Below, one piece after another: positions 8,694-16,981 of a DNA stretch of 64,000 nt; position 1 is the first letter of the stretch; each line of letters begins with the position of its first letter. The DNA is from JAHEEM01 sp036396795 (GTDB lineage Bacteria; Pseudomonadota; Gammaproteobacteria; Steroidobacterales; Rariloculaceae), in contig DASWKF010000084.1 of NCBI GenBank assembly GCA_036396795.1, positions 124,001 to 188,000 of the forward strand, given 5' to 3'. The notes beneath the pieces are model-generated. The model searched no databases, had not been told where the DNA came from, and saw nothing but the letters and a program-made list of their open reading frames with translations. The translations under genes were made by a program, and so were the position numbers.

Positions 8694-8722
8694 ACTATAG
8701 ACGGCGCTATCGGCGCCAGCAA
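8694..8722 (-). promoter_or_regulatory. Probable sigma70 promoter for riboswitch-btuFCD
   Basis: -10 TATAGT (8699-8694) and a weak -35 TTGCTG (8722-8717) with a 17-base spacer. Transcription would start about seven bases on, near 8687, exactly where the riboswitch P1 stem begins; that agreement is the main support. Confidence 0.5.
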
Positions 8723-8820
8723 GTATGACGATTGGAACCTATCTCATGGTCCGACATGGCCGCGACAGCGGCTTTGCGGGACGCCCGACGAGCAGCGCGG
8801 CCGCTCGGTGCCGTTAGCTG

Positions 8821-9810
8821 ATGAACGCCTTGCTGCCGACGGTGGCGGATGTCGAAGAAGCTGACGCGCGGCTTTCCGATTGGTTGATAGCCACGCCGGT
8901 GCTCGAGAGCGAGACCCTCAACGCGCGCGTCGGATGTCGCGTGCTCGTCAAGGCCGAATCCCTGCAGCACGGCGGCAGTTTCAAGATCCGCGGCGCTCTT
9001 CATCGCCTGCTTCGCTTGAGTCGCACGGAACGGGAAGCAGGCGTGGTCGCTTCTTCTTCCGGCAACCATGCGCAGGGAGTCGCGATGGCGGCAAAGTGGC
9101 TCGACGTCCCGGCCACGATCGTAATGCCGCGGGACGCGCCGAAGATCAAACAATTCAACACGCGCGCGCTGGGAGCCGAGATCGTCCTATATGATCGCTA
9201 CAAGGAGGATCGTGAGCGGATAGCCGCGAGCATCGCCGAGGAGCGCGGCGCGGCTCTGGTGCCCGCATTCGATCATGCCGACATCATTGCGGGCCAGGGC
9301 ACCGTCGGCTTGGAGCTCGCGGCGTTCGCGCGCCGCCGGCGTCTGCCGCTCGACGGTTTGTTCGTGCCCTGCGGCGGTGGAGGATTGGTTGCCGGGTCGG
9401 GCACCGCCGTGACTGCCGCGTTTCCGGAATGCCGGGTCTATGCCGTCGAGCCGCAAGCCTATAACGATACCGCGCTGTCGCTGGCCGCCGGCACCCGGCA
9501 AGTGATCCTGAATCACGCCAAGACGACATGCGACGCGCTCATGACGCCGTCGCCCGGCGCGATCACGTTCGCCATCAATCGCGAGCTCCTCACCGCCGCG
9601 CTCCCCGTCACCGATGCTCAGGTCGCGCACGCGATGGCGTTTGCGGCACGCTACTTGAAGCTCGCGCTGGAGCCGTCCGGCGCGACCGCATTGGCGGCGG
9701 TTCTGGCCGGCGTTCCGCCGGACCACGTCTGTATCGGCGTGGTACTGAGCGGCGCCAACGTCGATCGCGATCTGTTTGTGAGATCGCTGAACGACTATCC
9801 GGATCCATGA
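8821..9810 (+). CDS. PLP-dependent threonine/serine ammonia-lyase
   Basis: 329 residues, fold-type II PLP enzyme (cytoplasmic). The cofactor Lys is K55 in SFKIRGA; SSSGNHAQGVA (about 80-90) is the substrate loop; CGGGGLVAG is the phosphate-binding Gly loop; VLSGANVD near the C-terminus is the closing motif. There is no ACT regulatory domain, so it resembles catabolic threonine dehydratase or serine/threo-3-hydroxyaspartate ammonia-lyase, converting threonine or serine to 2-oxobutyrate or pyruvate. An in-frame TAG at 8815 fixes the ATG at 8821. Its stop overlaps the start of the 2-oxoacid:ferredoxin oxidoreductase (ATGA), which could oxidise the 2-oxoacid it makes. Confidence 0.83.
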   Translation: MNALLPTVADVEEADARLSDWLIATPVLESETLNARVGCRVLVKAESLQHGGSFKIRGALHRLLRLSRTEREAGVVASSSGNHAQGVAMAAKWLDVPATIVMPRDAPKIKQFNTRALGAEIVLYDRYKEDRERIAASIAEERGAALVPAFDHADIIAGQGTVGLELAAFARRRRLPLDGLFVPCGGGGLVAGSGTAVTAAFPECRVYAVEPQAYNDTALSLAAGTRQVILNHAKTTCDALMTPSPGAITFAINRELLTAALPVTDAQVAHAMAFAARYLKLALEPSGATALAAVLAGVPPDHVCIGVVLSGANVDRDLFVRSLNDYPDP

Positions 9811-12800
9811 CGGCCGGCGCCCACAAGACCACGTTGCGCGAGCTCGAGCCGCTTGGCGCCTACGAGCGATTCGACGCTGAGCCCGTGTTGCTAACGGGCT
9901 TGCAGGCGCTGGTGAGGTTACTGCTGTTGCAGAGTCGCCGGGATCGCGCTGCCGGCTTGCGCACGGCGGGTTTCGTTTCGGGATACCGCGGCTCTCCGCT
10001 CGGCGGGCTCGATCGAGAGCTGTGGCGCGCGGGCAAGCAGCTCGGCTCGGCGAATATTCACTTCGAGCCCGGCCTCAACGAGGAGCTTGCCGCCACGTCG
10101 GTTTGGGGGTCGCAGCAAGCCGGTCTCTTCGGCGATGCTCGCTTCGACGGAGTATTCAGCTTGTGGTACGGCAAGGGCCCCGGAGTCGATCGTTCCGGCG
10201 ATGCGTTCAAGCATGGGAATGCCGCAGGCTCGGCGCGCTACGGCGGAGTGCTCGTAGCGGCTGGAGACGATCACGCCTGCAAGTCTTCGACGCTGCCGCA
10301 GCAAAGCGAGTACAGCTTCATCGACGCGATGATGCCCGTGTTGAACCCGGCGGACGTGCGCGAGCTCATCGAGCTCGGCCTCGCCGGCTTCGCGTTGTCT
10401 CGCTTCAGCGGCTGTTGGGTCGGTTTCAAGGTCATTCAGGAAACCGCGGACGCCTCACAGACGGTAAGGCTCACCGATGCGGGCTCGACGTTCATCACGC
10501 CGGATCTGGAGCTCCCGGAGGATGGACTCAACATTCGCTGGCCCGATCCGCCGTTGGCGCAGGAGCGGCGGCTGCATACTCACAAATTGGCCGCGGCGCT
10601 GGCATTCGCGAAAGCGAATCGGCTGAACCGTGTCGTCATCGAGCCGAAGCAACCTCGTCTCGGCATAGTCGCGACGGGTAAGGCCTACTGTGACGTCATG
10701 GAAGCCTTGAGCATGCTCGGCATGGAGCATGACCACGCCGCCGAGATCGGACTGCGCGTTTTCAAGCTTGGAATGAGCTGGCCGCTCGAGCCGGAAGGAT
10801 TGAAGGGTTTTGCCGCGGGGCTCGAGGAGATTCTCGTCGTCGAGGAGAAGCGCGGCGTCGTCGAGGCTCAGATCAAGGAGCAGCTGTACGATTGGCCTGC
10901 TACGCGCAGGCCGCTCGTCATCGGAAAGTGCGATGAGCACGGCGTGCCGATGCTGCCCTCAACGGGCGAGCTCGGCGCGGGCCTTGTGGCCCGTGTGATG
11001 GGTGCGCGCCTCGAGCGGCTGTCGACCGACGCCCGGCTTGCCGAGCGCGTTGCCGCTCTCATCAAGGACACGGAGCGCGCGGAGCGCCTGATTCCGGGCA
11101 ACCCGGGGCGCTTACCGCATTTTTGCTCGGGCTGCCCTCACAACACGTCGACCCGTGTTCCCGATGGAAGCCGCGCAATTGCGGGCATCGGCTGTCATTT
11201 CATGGCCTCGTGGATGGGGAGGCAAACCCATACGTTCACGCAGATGGGCGCCGAAGGCGCCACATGGATCGGGCAAGCTCGCTTTGTCGGGACCGAGCAC
11301 GTATTTCAGAACCTCGGTGACGGCACATATACGCACTCCGGCGTGCTCGCGATTCGGGCCGCGGTCGCGGCTCGAGTCAACATCACCTACAAGATCCTAT
11401 ACAACGGTGCCGTGGCGATGACGGGCGGTCAGCCGATCGAGGGTGGATATTCGCCCGCTCAAATAGCGCAACAGCTGCTTGCGGAGGGCGTCGGCCGGGT
11501 CGTCATCGTTACCGATCACCCGGGTGGGTATGCCGATCGCGCCGGGCTGCCGCCGGCCGTCGGCGTCTTCCCCCGTGAAGAATTGGATAGGGTGCAGCGT
11601 GAGCTGCGCAAGCACCGCGGCGTGTCGGCCCTGATCTACGATCAGACCTGCGCCGCAGAGCTGCGGCGTCGCCGCAAGCAACATCTGCTGCCCGAGCCGG
11701 CGCAGCGCGTCGTCATCAACGAGGATGTCTGCGAGGGCTGCGGCGATTGCAACGACAAGTCGAATTGTCTCGCCGTGAGGCCATTGGAGACCGAGCTCGG
11801 GCGCAAGCGTACGATCGATCAATCCGCCTGCAACCGCGACTTCAGTTGCCTGCAGGGGTTCTGTCCGAGCTTCGTTACCGTGTCCAACTCGAAGCCGCGC
11901 CGGCGGCTCCGGGATGACGGTGCCGTGCCGCCCGAACCCGCGGCGGCGCCGTGTGCCGTCCCATACAACGTGCTCGTCGCCGGTATCGGCGGAACCGGTG
12001 TCGTCACCGCGAGCAAGCTCATCGCTCTAGCGGCCCATCTCGAGCGGAAGGCCGTAAGGGGCCTTGATCAAACCGGCCTGGCGCAAAAATTCGGCGCGGT
12101 CTTGTCGCACGTTCGAATCGCGGATAGCGACTCGGCCCTGCATGGCGCTCGCATCCCAGAGCACGCAGCCGACGTGCTGCTCGGCTGTGATTTGATGGTT
12201 GCCGCCGGCGAAGCGTCGGTGACCCGGCTGTCCAAAGCGCGCTCCACGGTCGTCGCAAACACAAACGAGGAGTTGCCGCCGGAGTTCATCCACGATCGCG
12301 ATATCGAGTACCCGTTGCAGAGTCTCCTGGCTACGCTGCATGAGGCGGCCGGTGCCGGCGCGGTTCACGCGGTCGACGCGACGGGCGTCGCGCAGGCTCT
12401 GCTCGACGACGCGCTGGCCGCGAACATCCTGCTGCTCGGCGTGGCATTGCAACACGGCCTGCTGCCGGTATCCGCCGCGGCACTCGAGCGCGCCATAGAG
12501 GTGCTCGGCATCGACGTGCCCCGCAACCGTCGCGCGCTGCTGCTCGGGAGGCAGATCGCCTGGAATTCGGTTGCGGCGCCGGCAGCGTCGAGCGGCAAGC
12601 CGGGGAGGGCGCCACGGTTCGATTCACTCGGAGACATCGTCGAACACCGCAAAGGGCTGTTGGGGGACTACCAGAACGCCGTCTATGCGGCGCGCTACGA
12701 GCATTGGGTCGACCGTGTTCGGCGGCGAGAAACAGGGGTCCGGCCGGGTAGCGTCGAGTTGTCGAAAGCGGTCGCTCGAGCGTATTTCAAGCTGCTGGCC

Positions 12801-13283
12801 TACAAGGATGAATACGAGGTCGCCCGCCTGTTTACCCAGGCCGGCTTTCTCGAACGTCTCAAGGACGAGTTCGAGGGTGATCTGAGGCTGACGTTTCACA
12901 TGGCTCCGCCGCTACTGGCGGGCACGGATACGGCCACCGGGCTGCCGAGAAAACACGCTTTCGGTGGCTGGATACTGCCGTTGTTGCGGATGCTCGCAGG
13001 GCTTCGATTCCTTCGCGGCGGCCCTCTGGATATTTTCGGCTACTCGACCGAGCGTCGCCTCGAGCGGCGGCTGATCCGCGACTACGAGGATCTGATGAGC
13101 CGGTTCGAGCTGGAGCTCGATGAGCCTCGATTCGAGCTTGCGTTGCAGCTCGCGCGCCTTCCGGAACAGATTCGCGGTTTCGGCCCGATCAAATTCCGGG
13201 CCACCGAAAGCGCTCGCGCCGAGTGGGCAGAGCTGCTACTCGCCTGGGAGCATCGGGGGAGAGTGGGCGTGTCTGCGGGCTAG
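9807..13283 (+). CDS. Indolepyruvate/2-oxoacid:ferredoxin oxidoreductase, fused subunits
   Basis: 1158 residues from the ATG at 9807 (ATGA overlap with the upstream stop). Single-chain member of the indolepyruvate ferredoxin oxidoreductase family: an N-terminal pyrimidine-binding/transketolase-like part (GFVSGYRGSPLGGLD, WYGKGPGVDRSGDA), a TPP-binding core (SGCPHNTSTR, GIGCHFMA, MGAEGATWIGQ), a ferredoxin-like Cys cluster (CEGCGDCNDKSNC followed by CNRDFSCLQGFC) and a C-terminal gamma domain (AGIGGTGVVTASKL). It would oxidatively decarboxylate an aryl- or branched 2-oxoacid to an acyl-CoA using ferredoxin. Substrate is unproven; co-translation with a 2-oxoacid-forming lyase hints at 2-oxobutyrate or a catabolic role. 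Its TAG shares bases with the convergent DksA-like gene. Confidence 0.87.
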   Translation: MTAGAHKTTLRELEPLGAYERFDAEPVLLTGLQALVRLLLLQSRRDRAAGLRTAGFVSGYRGSPLGGLDRELWRAGKQLGSANIHFEPGLNEELAATSVWGSQQAGLFGDARFDGVFSLWYGKGPGVDRSGDAFKHGNAAGSARYGGVLVAAGDDHACKSSTLPQQSEYSFIDAMMPVLNPADVRELIELGLAGFALSRFSGCWVGFKVIQETADASQTVRLTDAGSTFITPDLELPEDGLNIRWPDPPLAQERRLHTHKLAAALAFAKANRLNRVVIEPKQPRLGIVATGKAYCDVMEALSMLGMEHDHAAEIGLRVFKLGMSWPLEPEGLKGFAAGLEEILVVEEKRGVVEAQIKEQLYDWPATRRPLVIGKCDEHGVPMLPSTGELGAGLVARVMGARLERLSTDARLAERVAALIKDTERAERLIPGNPGRLPHFCSGCPHNTSTRVPDGSRAIAGIGCHFMASWMGRQTHTFTQMGAEGATWIGQARFVGTEHVFQNLGDGTYTHSGVLAIRAAVAARVNITYKILYNGAVAMTGGQPIEGGYSPAQIAQQLLAEGVGRVVIVTDHPGGYADRAGLPPAVGVFPREELDRVQRELRKHRGVSALIYDQTCAAELRRRRKQHLLPEPAQRVVINEDVCEGCGDCNDKSNCLAVRPLETELGRKRTIDQSACNRDFSCLQGFCPSFVTVSNSKPRRRLRDDGAVPPEPAAAPCAVPYNVLVAGIGGTGVVTASKLIALAAHLERKAVRGLDQTGLAQKFGAVLSHVRIADSDSALHGARIPEHAADVLLGCDLMVAAGEASVTRLSKARSTVVANTNEELPPEFIHDRDIEYPLQSLLATLHEAAGAGAVHAVDATGVAQALLDDALAANILLLGVALQHGLLPVSAAALERAIEVLGIDVPRNRRALLLGRQIAWNSVAAPAASSGKPGRAPRFDSLGDIVEHRKGLLGDYQNAVYAARYEHWVDRVRRRETGVRPGSVELSKAVARAYFKLLAYKDEYEVARLFTQAGFLERLKDEFEGDLRLTFHMAPPLLAGTDTATGLPRKHAFGGWILPLLRMLAGLRFLRGGPLDIFGYSTERRLERRLIRDYEDLMSRFELELDEPRFELALQLARLPEQIRGFGPIKFRATESARAEWAELLLAWEHRGRVGVSAG

Positions 13284-13624
13284 CGCGCACCCCGACGCTC
13301 TTCCGCCGTTGCGCAACGGATGCAGCGGTCGGCAAACGGATGGGCCTCGAGGCGCGCCAGCGGAATATCTTCGTTGCAGCTGACGCAGGTCCCGTAGGTG
13401 CCGTTCTTCATCTGGTCGAGCGCGCGGGCGACCTTGCTCAGCTCCAAGCGTGCTTCATTGCCGAGCGCGTCGACGACCTCCGCATTCTCCAGCTCTTGCG
13501 CTTGCTCCTGGGAGTCGGCGCTGCGGCCGGCCGTCAGATTCTCTTTGATACGCTCCAGCCGGTGCGCGAGCTCCTCCCGCTTGGCGACCAGTAGCTCGCG
13601 AATCTCGGCGTAGTCCTGCTTCAT
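13280..13624 (-). CDS. DksA/TraR-family zinc-finger protein
   Basis: 114 residues from the ATG at 13624 (MKQDYAEIRELL). Long helical N-terminal part rich in Glu/Arg, then the four-Cys zinc site CVSC-x17-CIRC near the C-terminus, the DksA/TraR pattern. It is shorter than classical DksA (about 150) and lacks the DxxDxA tip in recognisable form, so it may be a YbiI/DksA2-like relative acting on RNA polymerase, or a structural zinc protein. Its stop overlaps the convergent oxidoreductase stop within CTAG. A perfect 12-base palindrome CTCCCGCGGGAG lies at 13650-13661 in its leader. Confidence 0.8.
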   Translation of the reverse strand: MKQDYAEIRELLVAKREELAHRLERIKENLTAGRSADSQEQAQELENAEVVDALGNEARLELSKVARALDQMKNGTYGTCVSCNEDIPLARLEAHPFADRCIRCATAEERRGAR

Positions 13625-13833
13625 GCCGGTATCTATCCTCTCTCTATATCTCCCGCGGGAGCGATGGATGGAGCGCCGCGGGCGGCAGGTGCGGCCTGAG
13701 CGCACGACAGAGTCGTTATCGATCGTAGCGCCTGTGTTCCGTCCCCGGGGATCCTGGGCTTTCTCCGAAGCATAGCCGGTATTCGGCGTTCACCCAAGTG
13801 CGGGCGGGCGGGTCCTGGGCGAAAGAGGCCGCG

Positions 13834-14661
13834 TTATTCGCTGCGCTCCCGCGTCAAAGCGTGAAAGCGGGTCAGGTGCCGAGCTGCGCTGTCCGCGTCT
13901 CCGGAAAACTCATACAGCCGCGCGAGATTGTAGTGGGCGTCGGGAAGCTCCGGGTCGGCGAGCACGGCGCAACGGTAGCTGGCCAAGGCTGCTTCCAGCT
14001 TGCCCTGATCCTCGAGCACCACGCCGAGATTGAAGGCCGCGACGGCGTTGTCGGGCTCGATCCGCAGCGCCTCTCTATAGAGCGTTTCGGCTTCGTCGAG
14101 GCTGCCCCTGTCGTGCAGCAGGCGTCCGAGATTGATTCGCGAGTTCACCTCGGAACGTTCGAGCGACACGGCCCTGCGGTAGCAAGCGGCTGCCGCGTCG
14201 TGCGAGCCGGCGCGATCGAACCTCAAGCCCCGGTCGAACCAGTACTCCGCCGTATCGGCGTGGACGAGCTTGTGCGTCGCGGATACTGACGAGATCGGTC
14301 CGGCGACATGAGCCTTGGCGAAGTCGAAAACCGTTTGACCGGTTTCGGCCTCCCAGGCCGAGTCGCCCTCTCTGACCAGGATTCTGCCGTCCGCGGCGAT
14401 GACCCTGACTGAGCTCAACGGGCGCCCGGGCGGTAGCTGGTCGCGGACCGCACGCAACGCGCGCCACATGCTTCGCGAGCTCGGCGCCGAGCCCTCGAGC
14501 GTTTTCGTTGCGCGCAGCAACACGAGATCCTGAAACGAGAAGCGGTAGCGGCCGCCCGGAGTTTTCTCTGGGGAAACGAAGCCCGCGCGAGCGACGTAGC
14601 GCACGCGCTCCTGAGACTTCCCGACTAGCTCCGCGACTTCCCGGGTCGAAAAAGCGCGCAT
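13834..14661 (-). CDS. MerR-type HTH protein with C-terminal TPR repeats
   Basis: 275 residues. Residues 1-65 (STREVAELVGKSQERVRYVARAGFVSPEKTP) form a MerR-like winged helix. From about 140 to the end there are at least three tetratricopeptide repeats: EYWFDRGLRFDRAGSHDAA, VNSRINLGRLLHDRGSLDEA and AVAAFNLGVVLEDQGKLEAA, each about 34 residues apart. Between them is a short beta-rich piece (VRVIAADGRILVREGD). A DNA-binding domain joined to a protein-interaction scaffold suggests a regulator. No ligand-binding Cys is seen. Stands alone between divergent and convergent neighbours; target genes unknown. Confidence 0.75.
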   Translation of the reverse strand: MRAFSTREVAELVGKSQERVRYVARAGFVSPEKTPGGRYRFSFQDLVLLRATKTLEGSAPSSRSMWRALRAVRDQLPPGRPLSSVRVIAADGRILVREGDSAWEAETGQTVFDFAKAHVAGPISSVSATHKLVHADTAEYWFDRGLRFDRAGSHDAAAACYRRAVSLERSEVNSRINLGRLLHDRGSLDEAETLYREALRIEPDNAVAAFNLGVVLEDQGKLEAALASYRCAVLADPELPDAHYNLARLYEFSGDADSAARHLTRFHALTRERSE

Positions 14662-14845
14662 GCGCCCGATTATCGAACAGCCGGCGCGCGGGGTCCAGCC
14701 CTGCCTCGCGTCGACGACGGCATTCTGTCAAACGTCGACCCGCAGCGTTCGCCATTCTCGCCTTTCCTTTTCGGGGTTCAGGTTGGATTCAGTCGTGCCC
14801 CTCTAGTCTGGCGATGAGCTAAAGACTAAAGAGAGGAGTAGTGCA

Positions 14846-15175
14846 ATGTTGCGAAATATCATGATCACTGGTACGGCTATCGGTTTGTCGATGTCGGGCA
14901 ACGCCGCCAAGGCAGATCACGGCGACGCGGTGCGCTACGTGGTTGCCGGTGCCGTCATCGGCGCCGCACTGGGTGAGCTCGCCTATGTGGCGGATCATCG
15001 TCGGGCACCGCCGCGGCTCTACGTCGATCATGGCCATCGATGGGGTGGCGTCGCTTACGCGTCGCCACGGTACTACGCGCCCCCGCGCGCATATCGTCAT
15101 CGGTCGTTTGATCGGCGTCTTGCCTACGATCGAGGCTACAGGCACGGTCACCGCCACGGTCGGTACTGTCGCTAG
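14846..15175 (+). CDS. Small exported His/Tyr/Arg-rich protein
   Basis: 109 residues preceded by GAGAGGAG eight bases before the ATG. An N-terminal leader (MLRNIMITGTAIGLSMSGNAAKA) is followed by a second hydrophobic Gly/Ala stretch (VVAGAVIGAALGELAYVA), then a basic tail full of His, Tyr and Arg with repeated GYRHGHRHG and a terminal YCR. Similar glycine-zipper plus basic tails occur in small periplasmic or envelope proteins. Function unknown; the His-rich tail could bind metal. A strong hairpin follows the stop. Confidence 0.6.
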   Translation: MLRNIMITGTAIGLSMSGNAAKADHGDAVRYVVAGAVIGAALGELAYVADHRRAPPRLYVDHGHRWGGVAYASPRYYAPPRAYRHRSFDRRLAYDRGYRHGHRHGRYCR

Positions 15176-15180
15176 CCCAT

Positions 15181-15217
15181 GCCGGCGGCGCGCTGCATCG
15201 ATGCGGCCGCCGCCGGC
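15181..15217 (+). terminator. GC-rich hairpin after the small exported protein
   Basis: Perfect ten-base arms GCCGGCGGCG (15181-15190) and CGCCGCCGGC (15208-15217), with an inner self-complementary GCATCGATGC. It starts five bases after the stop codon. No U-tract follows, so it may stabilise the 3' end or act with Rho rather than terminate by itself. Confidence 0.45.
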
Positions 15218-15328
15218 GTCGCGACGCGCCGGTTAGTTCCGCCGCCAAGCCCCGCTTGGTCGCCTCCAGATTCCGAGCGCTATAGTTCACGGCCACGCGT
15301 ATCCTGAGATGGATATCGCTACGAGGAG

Positions 15329-16972
15329 ATGGACGTGCGCGGAAAAATGATGGCGTTGCCCCTCACGATTACCGAGATCATGCGGCACGCCGAACGCCAC
15401 CACGGGGAGGCCGAGGTCGTGTCCGTCACGGCCGATCAGGGAGTGCGCCGCTGCTGCTATTCGCAAGTCTTCATGCGGGCGAATCAGCTGGCCGGCGCCT
15501 TGGCGCAGTTCGGATTGAAGGCCGGCGACCGCGTCGGAACCTTGGCATGGAACGATCACCGGCATCTGGAGCTCTACTACGGCGCGTCCTGCGCGGGATA
15601 TGTCCTGCATACCGTGAATCCACGACTTTTCGCCGAGCATCTCGTCTACATCATCAACCATGCCGAAGACCGGGCGTTGTTCTTCGATGCCGCGTTTCTT
15701 CCGCTCGTGACGACGCTCGTCCCGAAACTGCCGACGGTCGAGCACTACGTCGTTCTGGGCGCGTGCGCGGAGCCGCCACTCGGGGAAATCGCGTCGCTGC
15801 ATAGCTACGAGGAGCTCATCTCGGAACAGTCGACGAGCTTCGCTTGGCCGGACCTCGACGAGAGCTCCGCGTGCGTGCTCTGCTACACGTCCGGCACGAC
15901 CGGCAAGCCCAAGGGAGTGCTGTATAGCCATCGTTCGACCGTGTTGCACGCCTACGCGAGCGTCATGCCCGATGCCATGGGGCTTTCGGGGCGAGACGTG
16001 GTCCTCCCGGTCGTGCCGATGTTTCATGTCAACGCCTGGGGAATGCCGTATTCATGTCCGATCACCGGTGCGAAGCTGGTATTGCCCGGCCCGAAGATGG
16101 CCGATGGCCAGACACTGCACCGACTCATCGAAGACGAGGCGGTCACGGTCGCGCTCGGGGTTCCGACCGTGTGGCTCGGGCTGCTGAACTACCTCAGAGA
16201 ATCCGGTAAGACCGTGCAGAGCCTCGAGCGAACGATCGTCGGCGGTGCGGCATGCCCGCTGAGCATCATGCGGGAGTTCGAGGACAAACACGGCGTCGTC
16301 ACCCGGCACGCCTGGGGAATGACCGAGACCAGCCCGCTCGGAACCGTGAATACCCCACCGCCTCCCGCCGATGGCGCCGAGGAAGGTCTGCGGGACGAGC
16401 TCAGGCTCAAGCAGGGCCGAGCGCCCTTCGGTGTGGATATCAAAATCGTCGACGACAACGGTACGGAGCTCGAGTGGGACGGCGAAGCTTTCGGTGACCT
16501 GAAGGTTCGGGGATTCTGGGTTTGCGACGGGTACTACCGAGAAGACGGGACGGCTTCGAGCGACGACGACGGCTGGTTCTCGACCGGTGACGTCGCGACC
16601 ATCGATCCCAAAGGGTTGCTCGAGATTACCGACCGGACCAAGGACGTCATCAAGTCCGGCGGCGAATGGATCAGCTCGATCGCGCTCGAAAATCTCGCCC
16701 TCGGCCATCCCGACGTCGCCGAGGCCGCGGTGATCGCGATCCGCCACGACAAATGGGGCGAGCGCCCTCTGCTGGTCGTCGTTCCGCGCGAAGACCGCTG
16801 CGTAGACAAGCTGGAGCTCCTGGGTTGGTTCGAGGGAAGAGTCGCGGATTGGTGGGTACCGGACGATGTCGCGGTCGTGGACACCATTCCACACACGGCG
16901 ACGGGAAAGATCTCGAAGCTCGCCTTGCGCGAGCAATTCAAAACCTACGTTTTCCCGGATCTCTCATCATGA
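15329..16972 (+). CDS. Fatty-acyl-CoA ligase (AMP-forming)
   Basis: About 547 residues, ANL superfamily. The P-loop YTSGTTGKPKG, the GMTETSPLG motif, STGDVATIDPKG, DRTKDVIKSGGEWIS and the C-terminal catalytic Lys region TATGKISKL are all present. The sequence resembles medium/long-chain fatty acyl-CoA synthetases of the AlkK type. Cytoplasmic or membrane-associated. The ATG at 15329 lies directly behind GAGGAG, too close to use it well; GTG at 15335 has six-base spacing and may be the real start. It is followed by the convergent farnesyl-PP synthase gene nine bases later; a link to the isoprenoid genes is not evident. Confidence 0.88.
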   Translation: MDVRGKMMALPLTITEIMRHAERHHGEAEVVSVTADQGVRRCCYSQVFMRANQLAGALAQFGLKAGDRVGTLAWNDHRHLELYYGASCAGYVLHTVNPRLFAEHLVYIINHAEDRALFFDAAFLPLVTTLVPKLPTVEHYVVLGACAEPPLGEIASLHSYEELISEQSTSFAWPDLDESSACVLCYTSGTTGKPKGVLYSHRSTVLHAYASVMPDAMGLSGRDVVLPVVPMFHVNAWGMPYSCPITGAKLVLPGPKMADGQTLHRLIEDEAVTVALGVPTVWLGLLNYLRESGKTVQSLERTIVGGAACPLSIMREFEDKHGVVTRHAWGMTETSPLGTVNTPPPPADGAEEGLRDELRLKQGRAPFGVDIKIVDDNGTELEWDGEAFGDLKVRGFWVCDGYYREDGTASSDDDGWFSTGDVATIDPKGLLEITDRTKDVIKSGGEWISSIALENLALGHPDVAEAAVIAIRHDKWGERPLLVVVPREDRCVDKLELLGWFEGRVADWWVPDDVAVVDTIPHTATGKISKLALREQFKTYVFPDLSS

Positions 16973-16981
16973 GCCGGCAGG

